Assembly: GCA_030680655.1 (NCBI GenBank)
Contig: JAUXUZ010000251.1
Coordinates: 1 to 9,905, forward strand
Direction: 5' to 3'
Origin: Phycisphaerales bacterium
Lineage (GTDB): Bacteria > Planctomycetota > Phycisphaerae > Phycisphaerales > UBA1924
DNA: 9,905 nucleotides
The position numbers were made by a program, and so were the translations under genes. Of the stretch, positions 1 through 5,572 are shown in pieces; position 1 is the first letter of the stretch; every line of letters begins with the position of its first letter. A model generated the notes under the pieces. That model was not told the origin of the DNA and searched no databases. It saw nothing but the letters and a program-made list of their open reading frames with translations.

Positions 1-48
1 AACGACTTCATCGTGTTCATTGATCTGTTCTTTGCCGGGTGCTTCTGA
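1..48 (+). CDS. C-terminal fragment of a dockerin-tailed secreted protein (5' part outside window)
   Basis: Only the last 15 codons and the TGA stop lie in the window. They read N-D-F-I-V-F-I-D-L-F-F-A-G-C-F. The N-D-F-I-V-F-I-D core is identical to the first C-terminal repeat of the propeller protein encoded at 5573-6973, and the DNA matches at 22 of 23 bases over the first 23 positions. The fragment is therefore the end of a second protein with the same dockerin-like tail. What the rest of the protein does cannot be seen. Such tails sit at the extreme C-terminus of exported proteins, so an extracellular or surface location is inferred. The start of the window truncates it; nothing suggests a pseudogene. 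Confidence 0.75.
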   Translation, partial: NDFIVFIDLFFAGCF

Positions 49-78
49 GCGTTCACAGGAGAGTGAGCTCAGCAGCGT

Positions 79-113
79 GCGGCCCTCTTTCCACACCGGG
101 AGAGGGCCGCTTT
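79..113 (+). terminator. Intrinsic terminator-like hairpin after the dockerin-tailed gene
   Basis: GCGGCCCTCT at 79-88 pairs perfectly with AGAGGGCCGC at 101-110 across a 12-nt loop, and TTT follows at 111-113. The stem begins 31 bp after the stop codon at 46-48. A GC-rich stem with a short T run fits a rho-independent terminator in a high-GC genome, although the T tract is minimal. It also argues that the next gene starts downstream of the hairpin and not at the GTG at 39. Confidence 0.6.
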
Positions 114-158
114 GCCGGTGTTGCGGCCCGGGTCCGCGCACGCACATACGCTGGCGGT

Positions 159-1304
159 GTGGACAAGCGAGCGCGGCCATCTTCATCGTCGGGTAAGGGG
201 GACAACCGTCCGCGTGGTACACGCGGTGGGCAGGTGCGCGCACGGCCGGTGGTCCGCACGACGCCGGTGACCTCCGCTGAGCGCTCCCGACCGGCACACC
301 CACCCCGCACGTTGCGCCGGCTGCTTGTTGCGGCGCTTGAGCGCCGGCGATCGTTGATTGATTCGGGGCGGACGCGCGCGTTCCGGGCGTTCTCGGGCGA
401 GGTGGACGGTGTTGAGGGGTTGTACATCGATGTGTACGGCGAGGGGGCCGTGCTGATCGTGTACGAGGGGCGGGTTCCGGCGGGCTTCAACGCGAGCCAC
501 GAGGCCGCCACCGTGCTGGATGTGCTGCGCGGGCTGGGCGTGCGGGCGGTCTACCTGAAGCCGTTCGCCAAGGACCGCTCGAAGCTCGGCGGGGCGTTGC
601 CGGAAGTGGTGACGGAGCGGACACCGGCTGCGGGCGAGCCGGTGGCCGAGGGGCTGCTGGTGCGCGAGCTTGACTGGCGGCTGGAGGTGCGGCTGTACGA
701 CGGGCTCTCGACGGGGGTCTTTCTGGACCAGCGCGAGAACCGCGGGTGGGTGCGGGACTGGTGCGCGACGCGCATCGGTCGGGGTGAGAGCGCACGGGTG
801 CTGAACACGTTTGCGTACACGTGCGCGTTCTCGGTGGCGGCGGCCAGGGCGGGCGCTGAGACGACGAGCGTGGATGTGTCGTCGCGGTATCTTGAATGGG
901 GGAAGCGGAACCTCGAGCGCAATGGGATCGATGCCGACGCACACCGCTTTGCGCAGATGGACACGTTTGAGTTCCTCTCGTACGCACAGCGCAAGGGGCT
1001 GGTGTACGACATGGTCGTGCTCGATCCGCCGAGCTTTGCGGCGGGGTCCAGGAAGGACAGGATCGCCCCGTGGAGTGCTGTCAGCGACTACGCGCGGCTT
1101 GTGGCAGCGGCGGCGAAGGTCGTCGCGCCCGGGGGCGCGGTGCTCGCATCGACCAACACAAGCGAGTTGTGCCGCGAGGGACGGCTGGACAAGGAGATCG
1201 TCAAGGGGCTTGGCAAGAAGCCGCGGTGGATTGAGTTGCCGGCCGCGCCGCTGGACTTTGCGGGTGAGCGTGACCGGTTTGCGGCACGGGCTTTTGTCGT
1301 GTGA
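159..1304 (+). CDS. RlmI/RlmK-like class I SAM-dependent (rRNA?) methyltransferase, COG1092 type
   Basis: Residues are counted from GTG 159. Residues 71-105 (from R-T-R-A-F-R-A-F-S-G) match the central domain that precedes the catalytic fold in RlmI proteins. The Rossmann methyltransferase part follows: F-L-D-Q-R-E-N-R at 188-195, motif I V-L-N-T-F-A-Y-T-C-A-F at 214-224, acidic D239 for the SAM ribose, and L-D-P-P-S-F at 288-293. Relatives methylate 23S rRNA (RlmI m5C1962, RlmK m7G2069). Two departures stand out. The N-terminal PUA domain is replaced by about 50 basic, low-complexity residues. The segment that carries S-C-S in RlmI reads S-T-N-T here (331-334), so m5C chemistry is doubtful and the target is unknown. 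The start is uncertain: the frame is open from 39, but a terminator hairpin lies at 79-110, no ATG or clear ribosome binding site is present, and GTGs at 159, 234, 249 and 267 are all possible. The next operon begins 89 bp downstream. Confidence 0.85.
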   Translation: MDKRARPSSSSGKGDNRPRGTRGGQVRARPVVRTTPVTSAERSRPAHPPRTLRRLLVAALERRRSLIDSGRTRAFRAFSGEVDGVEGLYIDVYGEGAVLIVYEGRVPAGFNASHEAATVLDVLRGLGVRAVYLKPFAKDRSKLGGALPEVVTERTPAAGEPVAEGLLVRELDWRLEVRLYDGLSTGVFLDQRENRGWVRDWCATRIGRGESARVLNTFAYTCAFSVAAARAGAETTSVDVSSRYLEWGKRNLERNGIDADAHRFAQMDTFEFLSYAQRKGLVYDMVVLDPPSFAAGSRKDRIAPWSAVSDYARLVAAAAKVVAPGGAVLASTNTSELCREGRLDKEIVKGLGKKPRWIELPAAPLDFAGERDRFAARAFVV

Positions 1305-1333
1305 GAGCCTCGGTTGGCGCGGCGGGTGCGCTA

Positions 1334-1361
1334 CCGTTTCGGCTGTTGCGTAGCGGAACGG
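1334..1361 (+). other. Imperfect hairpin between the RlmI-like gene and the PKS operon
   Basis: CCGTTTCGGCT (1334-1344) can pair with AGCGGAACGG (1352-1361) across a 7-nt loop, using one G-T pair and one bulged G. It sits 30 bp after the stop at 1304. No T run follows at once, so it is a weak terminator candidate. It could equally be a regulatory site upstream of the operon. Both roles are inferred. Confidence 0.3.
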
Positions 1362-1370
1362 CTGCTTCAA

Positions 1371-1379
1371 TGTTATAGA
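1371..1379 (+). promoter_or_regulatory. Candidate extended -10 promoter element for the type III PKS operon
   Basis: TGTTATAGA has the form of an extended -10 (TG-n-TATAAT-like). It lies in a small AT-richer patch about 15 bp before the ATG at 1394, inside otherwise very GC-rich DNA. No good -35 hexamer stands 16-18 bp upstream; TTGCGT at 1346-1351 is about 22 bp away. If real, the untranslated leader would be very short. Confidence 0.3.
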
Positions 1380-1393
1380 AACTGGACGCCACG

Positions 1394-2095
1394 ATGCTCG
1401 CACGAAGGCTTCAGGCTGAGCTGATGGATGACCCGGCCATTGACGCCGGGGAGCATCGGCGGGCGCTCGCCGGGCTGGCGCGGATCAACGCTTTGAGCCG
1501 GGCGGGGGCATCGGTGTGGAGCGGCGTGCATGATCTGCTCCGAGGACACGGGCAGGCCACGCTGCTGGATGTCGCTGTGGGATCAGGGGATGTGCTTGTT
1601 GATGTGGTGCGTCGGGCCGGGCGGGCTGGTGTGGAGCTTGCGCCGCAGGCGTGCGACATCAGCGCGGAGGCGTTGACGGCGACCGCTGAACGTGCAGCGG
1701 CGACCGGTGTGCGGGTGGTGTGCCACAGGAGCGACGTAGTGCGCGGGGGGATTCCGCTTGCTGATGGCGGGGTGGATGTGGTGATGTGCTCGCTCTTCCT
1801 GCACCACCTTGAGGAGCGGAACGTGGTGGGCCTGCTGCGCGAGATGGCTCGGGTTGCCCGGGTCGGCGTGATAGTGAGCGACCTTGTCAGGTGCTGGCGC
1901 GGCGTGGTCGCGGCGGGTGTTGCGGGGCGGGTGCTGACGCGCTCGCCGGTCGTACGCGTCGACGCCGTGCGCTCGGTTCAAGGCGCGTTCACTGTTGATG
2001 AAGTCCGCGCAATGGCGGCGGCGGCCGGGATGAGCGGGGCGCGGGTTGCGCCATCATGGCCGATGCGGATGCTGCTGACGTGGAGGCGCACGTGA
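1394..2095 (+). CDS. Class I SAM-dependent methyltransferase of a type III PKS operon
   Basis: This is a 233-residue cytoplasmic methyltransferase. The SAM-binding motif I is L-D-V-A-V-G-S-G-D (58-66). The acidic residue after strand 2 is D88 in A-C-D-I-S, S-D-V lies at 113-115, and the strand-4 segment reads V-V-M-C-S-L-F-L-H-H-L (129-139). The N-terminal helix M-D-D-P...H-R-R-A-L-A-G-L-A-R-I-N (11-32) resembles, from memory, methyltransferases found beside bacterial type III polyketide synthases. A UbiE-like small-molecule O- or C-methyltransferase acting on the resorcinol or quinone product is inferred; the sequence does not tell O- from C-methylation. It is the first gene of the operon, and its TGA overlaps the GTG of the FAD oxidoreductase by 4 bp (2092-2095). 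ATG 1394 is the natural start, although no strong ribosome binding site precedes it. Confidence 0.85.
   Translation: MLARRLQAELMDDPAIDAGEHRRALAGLARINALSRAGASVWSGVHDLLRGHGQATLLDVAVGSGDVLVDVVRRAGRAGVELAPQACDISAEALTATAERAAATGVRVVCHRSDVVRGGIPLADGGVDVVMCSLFLHHLEERNVVGLLREMARVARVGVIVSDLVRCWRGVVAAGVAGRVLTRSPVVRVDAVRSVQGAFTVDEVRAMAAAAGMSGARVAPSWPMRMLLTWRRT
2082..2086 (+). promoter_or_regulatory. Shine-Dalgarno site fixing the start of the FAD oxidoreductase
   Basis: GGAGG lies inside the methyltransferase coding end, 5 nt before GTG 2092. It is the best ribosome binding site in the operon and favours GTG 2092 over the in-frame ATG at 2056. The resulting GTGA stop/start overlap suggests translational coupling. 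Confidence 0.65.
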
Positions 2096-3240
2096 CGAAC
2101 GAGCGATATGACGTTGTCGTCATCGGCGCCGGCGTTGCCGGTGCGGCCTTTGCCGCGGGCTGCGCGGGGAGCGGGCGTGTGCTGCTTGTGGAGCGGTCGG
2201 TCTGGCCGCGCGACAAGGTATGCGGGTGCTGCCTGAACGCCGCCGCGCTTGCATCGCTGGCGAATTTGGGATTGGCAGAGGAGGTTGCGGCGAGCGGGGC
2301 CGCGATGCAGTGCGTTCGGTTACGGGCGAGCGGACGGGCTGCGGGCTTTGCCAGAGCTGGCGGGGTGGCCGTGTCTCGCAAAGTGTTGGACGGCCTGCTT
2401 GTTGCTCGTGGGGTTGCGCGGGGCGTTGTGTTTCAGGCGGAGACGGCGGCGATAGTGGTCGGGCCGCAGCCGCGAGGCGCGGGATGGCTTGTAGAACTTC
2501 GACACGGTGGATGCGATCGCATCGTTGAGGCAGGGCTGGTGATCGCGGCAGATGGGCTGACGGGCGGTTCGCTCGACCGGCTGGAGGGGTTTGGTCCGCG
2601 CGTGTGTGGGCGTTCCTGGTTTGGCGTCGGCGGCGCGCTTGAGGCGTGCGCCGGCGGCCCTGCGCCTGGAGAAGTGGAGTTGTGCATCGGCGCGAACGGC
2701 TACGTGGGCCGGGTGCGGGTTGACGCAATGACCACGGCGCTCGCGGGGGCGCTCGACCCTGCGTGGACCAAGCGCATCGGTGGGCCGCGGCGTGCGTTGG
2801 AGGCGGTGCTTGATGAAGCCGGGGCCTCAACGATCGATCTGGGGGACGTTCAGATTCGCGGGACTGGGTTGCTGTCGCGCAGGCGGGCCCGCGTGAGCGC
2901 ACCGGACTTGCTGGTGCTTGGCGATGCCGCGGGCTATGTTGAACCGTTCACTGGTGAAGGGATGGCCTGGGCTTTCGCGGGTGCGGGGGCGGCGGTAAGG
3001 ATGGCAGAGTCGGGCATGCGCGGCGTGGACATTGCCGGTGCGTGGTCACGGTGGCACGCGGGTGAGGTTCGGTCACGGCAGCGTATGTGCGGGGTGATCC
3101 GCGGCGTGCTGCGCCGGCCGTGGCTGGTTGGGGGAGCGGTTGCCTTGATGGGGCGCGTGCCCGCGGCAGCGGGTCTTGCTGAGCTGATCGCTCGCGGTCT
3201 CGAACGGCCATACGCGGGCGGCGACTGGGTGCCGGCATGA
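2092..3240 (+). CDS. FAD-dependent oxidoreductase (geranylgeranyl-reductase/aromatic-hydroxylase superfamily) of the type III PKS operon
   Basis: The 382-residue flavoprotein opens with a dinucleotide-binding fold: V-V-V-I-G-A-G-V-A-G (8-17) carries the GxGxxG loop, followed by a strand ending in E34. P-R-D-K-V-C-G (39-45) is the signature shared by geranylgeranyl reductases and related flavoproteins. The second FAD motif is L-G-D-A-A-G-Y-V-E-P-F-T-G-E-G-M (276-291). The substrate strand reads G-Y-V-G-R-V-R-V-D (203-211) and lacks the aromatic-x-W-x-F-P-K pattern expected of isoprenoid reductases. This favours a hydroxylase or oxidase acting on the polyketide, by analogy with SrsC of Streptomyces phenolic-lipid synthesis. 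No transmembrane segment is obvious, though residues near the C-terminus are hydrophobic and could touch the membrane. It is coupled on both sides: GTGA with the methyltransferase and ATGA with the polyketide synthase. Confidence 0.85.
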   Translation: MTNERYDVVVIGAGVAGAAFAAGCAGSGRVLLVERSVWPRDKVCGCCLNAAALASLANLGLAEEVAASGAAMQCVRLRASGRAAGFARAGGVAVSRKVLDGLLVARGVARGVVFQAETAAIVVGPQPRGAGWLVELRHGGCDRIVEAGLVIAADGLTGGSLDRLEGFGPRVCGRSWFGVGGALEACAGGPAPGEVELCIGANGYVGRVRVDAMTTALAGALDPAWTKRIGGPRRALEAVLDEAGASTIDLGDVQIRGTGLLSRRRARVSAPDLLVLGDAAGYVEPFTGEGMAWAFAGAGAAVRMAESGMRGVDIAGAWSRWHAGEVRSRQRMCGVIRGVLRRPWLVGGAVALMGRVPAAAGLAELIARGLERPYAGGDWVPA

Positions 3241-4382
3241 GCGTCTCTGCGGCGGTGATCTCGCTGTGCTGCGTTACGCCCAGGCACAGCGCTGGGCAAC
3301 TCTCGGCTGCGCGGTTCGCGGCGGAGGCGGGTGGGCTTGGGCCTGAGGCGGCGAGGTTTGCGGAGGTGATCTACCGGCGTTCGGGGATCGAGCATCGCGC
3401 GAGCTGCCTGCTGGAAGGACCGACGGTTGACGGCGAGCCGCTGGAGCAGTCGTTTCTCACCAGCGGTGTGGGCCCTCGCGGGCCGACCACGGCGGCGCGG
3501 ATGGAGCGGTACGGCCGGGAGGCGGTTGCGCTTGGCCTTGAGGCGGCGCGTGGAGCGCTTGCAGGGGACGGCCGCGCGGTCACGCACATCGTGACTGTTT
3601 CGTGCACGGGCTTCATTGCGCCGGGGATCGATCACGCGTTGATCGAACGGCTGGGGCTGCCCCCGACGGTTCAGCGGTTGCACGTGGGGTACATGGGTTG
3701 TCACGGGGCGATCAACGCGCTGGCGGCAGCGCGGGCGATTGTCCGGAGCGAGCCGGCGTCGCGTGTGCTGGTGGTTTGTGTGGAGCTGTGCTCGCTGCAC
3801 TTTCAGGCGGGTGAGCGGCCTGACCAGATCGTGGCGAACGCGCTGTTTGCCGACGGGGCTGCGGCGATGATCGTGGCCGCAGGGGCGGCCGGTAGAGCAT
3901 CGATGGGTGTCGTGGCCGCGACGGGGAGCTGTGTGTTCCCCGACTCTGCGGGGGCGATGGCGTGGCGGGTGGGCGACCACGGGTTTGAGATGACGCTCGC
4001 GGAGAGCGTGCCAAGGCTGATCGGCGAGCACCTGCGTCCGTGGCTGGCGGGGTGGCTCGATCGCCAGGGGCAGAGCCTGCGTGAGCTTGTGGAGAATGGG
4101 GCGTGGGCGGTTCACCCGGGCGGGCCGCGCGTGCTAGAGGCGGTGGCAACGTCACTGGGGCTGAGCGAGCAGGCGATGCGGGCATCCCGCGGGGTGCTGT
4201 CACAGCATGGAAACATGTCCTCGCCGACTGTTCTGTTCATTCTGGAGCGCCTGCAGCGCGACGCCGCGACGGCCGGGCGGCCGACGGTGTTGATCGCCTT
4301 CGGGCCGGGGCTTTCGGTCGAGACGGCGTTGCTGATGCCGGGCTCGCCGGCGGCTGCATCGGCGGCGACTACGGCCCTGTGA
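3237..4382 (+). CDS. Type III polyketide synthase (chalcone/stilbene synthase family; alkylresorcinol- or alkylpyrone-type)
   Basis: This is a 381-residue condensing enzyme of usual family length. The full catalytic triad is visible: C123 in V-S-C-T-G-F-I-A-P-G (121-130), H293 in W-A-V-H-P-G-G (290-296) and N326 in H-G-N-M-S-S-P-T-V-L-F (324-334). G-C-H-G-A-I-N-A-L (154-162), L-F-A-D-G-A-A-A (203-210) and F-G-P-G-L-S-V-E (355-362) are further family signatures. Such homodimeric enzymes extend an acyl-CoA starter with malonyl-CoA and cyclise the chain. The segment A-M-A-W-R-V-G-D-H-G-F-E-M (240-252) resembles bacterial long-chain alkylresorcinol and alkylpyrone synthases more than plant chalcone synthases, so a fatty acyl starter is inferred. 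Starter, chain length and ring type cannot be read. Its ATG overlaps the preceding stop (ATGA, 3237-3240). The 3' end overlaps the convergent cyanophycinase-like gene by 14 bp, with no clear terminator between them. Confidence 0.93.
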   Translation: MSVSAAVISLCCVTPRHSAGQLSAARFAAEAGGLGPEAARFAEVIYRRSGIEHRASCLLEGPTVDGEPLEQSFLTSGVGPRGPTTAARMERYGREAVALGLEAARGALAGDGRAVTHIVTVSCTGFIAPGIDHALIERLGLPPTVQRLHVGYMGCHGAINALAAARAIVRSEPASRVLVVCVELCSLHFQAGERPDQIVANALFADGAAAMIVAAGAAGRASMGVVAATGSCVFPDSAGAMAWRVGDHGFEMTLAESVPRLIGEHLRPWLAGWLDRQGQSLRELVENGAWAVHPGGPRVLEAVATSLGLSEQAMRASRGVLSQHGNMSSPTVLFILERLQRDAATAGRPTVLIAFGPGLSVETALLMPGSPAAASAATTAL

Positions 4383-5505
4383 GTGGCCCTGCTTCAAAGA
4401 TCGCCCAACCGAGCCCGTTTGGCCATCCGGTGAGGGCCCAGTCGTCAAGGGGGAGGTACGACACGCCGGTGCCGGATTCGCCCGCCCGGCGGAAGAACCG
4501 CCACGATGCGAGTTGGCGGTTCTGGCCGGGCTCGATGACCGAGATGGTTGTGAGCGGGCCGGTTGGCGCGGCGACGATCGGCGGCGGGGCCGAGGCGAGG
4601 AGGTCCGTGAGCGAGACGCGGGTTCCCTGCCGGATGACCTTGGCGGCGACGTTACGGCGCATCAGCCCGTCGCGCTGCAGCGAGCCGGTATCCACCAGGA
4701 GTGAATCGGCCACGCTGATGCCGGTGAGCATCCCGGTTGAGAGGTCCACCTCGACGCAGGCGTCCTCGCCGACGCCGATCCCCAATCGCTTGCCGGCGAC
4801 CTCTTGCGCTGCGACGAGCCGCCCGACGCGGTTGCGCTCGAAGAAGTGTGAGTCGGTGATCGCCCAGGGGAGGATGCCCATGCCGCGGCCGATCTGCGGG
4901 CCGAGGGGGCGTGTGGGCGTGTTCTTTGTGGCAGGGTCATCGTCGTCGGTGTTGCCTGTTACTGTTGACCGGATGCCGAGCGCTTCGGTGGAGCGGCCGG
5001 TGTGGAACATGGGGTCGGACATCATGGCATCGCCGGCGCTGGTGCCGGCGATGACGCCGCCGCGGTCGAGCAGGCGGCGCATGGCGGCGGCCTCGGGCGT
5101 GTCGACGCCGTTTGGGCGGTAGCGGTCGACGATGCGCTTCTGATCGCCGCCGGTGAAGAACATGGCCGTGGCGGCGTCGATCAGGGCGACGGTCTCGGCC
5201 TGCGGTGTCTCACGGGTGATGACGTCGATCGGGATGCGCGGCGCGTAGGCGTGGATGGACTCGGTCTTGCCCATTGCGTTAACCGCCTGGTCGGCGCTGG
5301 CGGCGGTGGCGATGACGATGCGTGCTGGGCCATTCGCGGATGCGAGCTCGATGAGCCGGTTGTAGACGGGCTTGTTGTCGTCGTCGAGGCCTCCGCCGAT
5401 GAGCAGCAGCGTGCCGCGGAGGCCGGTGGGTGCGGGCTGGTTTGAGGCGCACGCGCCAACGAGCGAGGTGGCCAGGGCGAGGGCGAGCAGCAGCGTTCGT
5501 TTCAT
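4369..5505 (-). CDS. Cyanophycinase-like peptidase S51 family lipoprotein
   Basis: This 378-residue protein begins with a lipoprotein signal peptide: M-K-R, a leucine/alanine-rich core, and lipobox V-G-A-C with C19 as lipidation site. Ala follows the cysteine, so no inner-membrane retention signal is seen. The S51 fold follows: L-L-I-G-G-G-L (34-40), F-F-T-G-G-D-Q-K-R-I (116-125), nucleophile elbow A-G-T-S-A-G-D-A (153-160) with S156, and D-S-H-F-F-E-R-N-R-V-G-R-L (218-230), the D-x-H-F-x-x-R-x-R block of cyanophycinases, carrying H220. Known relatives cut cyanophycin (arginine-aspartate polymer) to beta-Asp-Arg dipeptides; lipidated or secreted forms would act on external polymer. About 80 residues after the core (from 298) are extra and unassigned. 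ATG 5505 is chosen because it starts the signal peptide. The gene lies 67 bp downstream of the propeller gene on the same strand and may be cotranscribed with it. The exact substrate is inferred. Confidence 0.88.
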   Translation of the reverse strand: MKRTLLLALALATSLVGACASNQPAPTGLRGTLLLIGGGLDDDNKPVYNRLIELASANGPARIVIATAASADQAVNAMGKTESIHAYAPRIPIDVITRETPQAETVALIDAATAMFFTGGDQKRIVDRYRPNGVDTPEAAAMRRLLDRGGVIAGTSAGDAMMSDPMFHTGRSTEALGIRSTVTGNTDDDDPATKNTPTRPLGPQIGRGMGILPWAITDSHFFERNRVGRLVAAQEVAGKRLGIGVGEDACVEVDLSTGMLTGISVADSLLVDTGSLQRDGLMRRNVAAKVIRQGTRVSLTDLLASAPPPIVAAPTGPLTTISVIEPGQNRQLASWRFFRRAGESGTGVSYLPLDDWALTGWPNGLGWAIFEAGPLTGP

Positions 5506-5572
5506 GCTCGCAGCATACCGGCAATGGCGTGAGCTTGCACGGCGTAGAGGGGGTTGATTGGGTTGCAAAGCG

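Noticed and set aside
39..158. GTG at 39 as start of the RlmI-like gene.
   Set aside because: The frame would overlap the previous gene's stop and contain the perfect terminator-like hairpin at 79-110. Its translation has no family similarity.
183..1403. A 406-codon open frame on the - strand, opposite the RlmI-like methyltransferase.
   Set aside because: Low-complexity Arg/Pro/His sequence without motifs; the + strand has the conserved methyltransferase motifs.
2056..2091. ATG at 2056 as start of the FAD oxidoreductase.
   Set aside because: GTG 2092 has GGAGG 5 nt upstream, makes a typical GTGA overlap, and puts the FAD-binding strand at residue 8. The extra 12 residues look like methyltransferase shadow.
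2934..4115. A 393-codon open frame on the - strand, opposite the flavoprotein end and the PKS.
   Set aside because: It spans two genes with clear catalytic motifs on the other strand and has no domain of its own.
4103..5122. A 339-codon + strand frame across the PKS end and the cyanophycinase-like gene.
   Set aside because: It is out of frame with the PKS and antisense to conserved S51 motifs; the sequence is Arg/Ser/Pro-rich without a domain.
5506..5572. Possible - strand promoter (GTGCAA, 17 bp, TATGCT) directly before the cyanophycinase-like gene.
   Set aside because: The -35 is weak, and the start would fall almost on the ATG. The short gap after the propeller gene makes cotranscription at least as likely.
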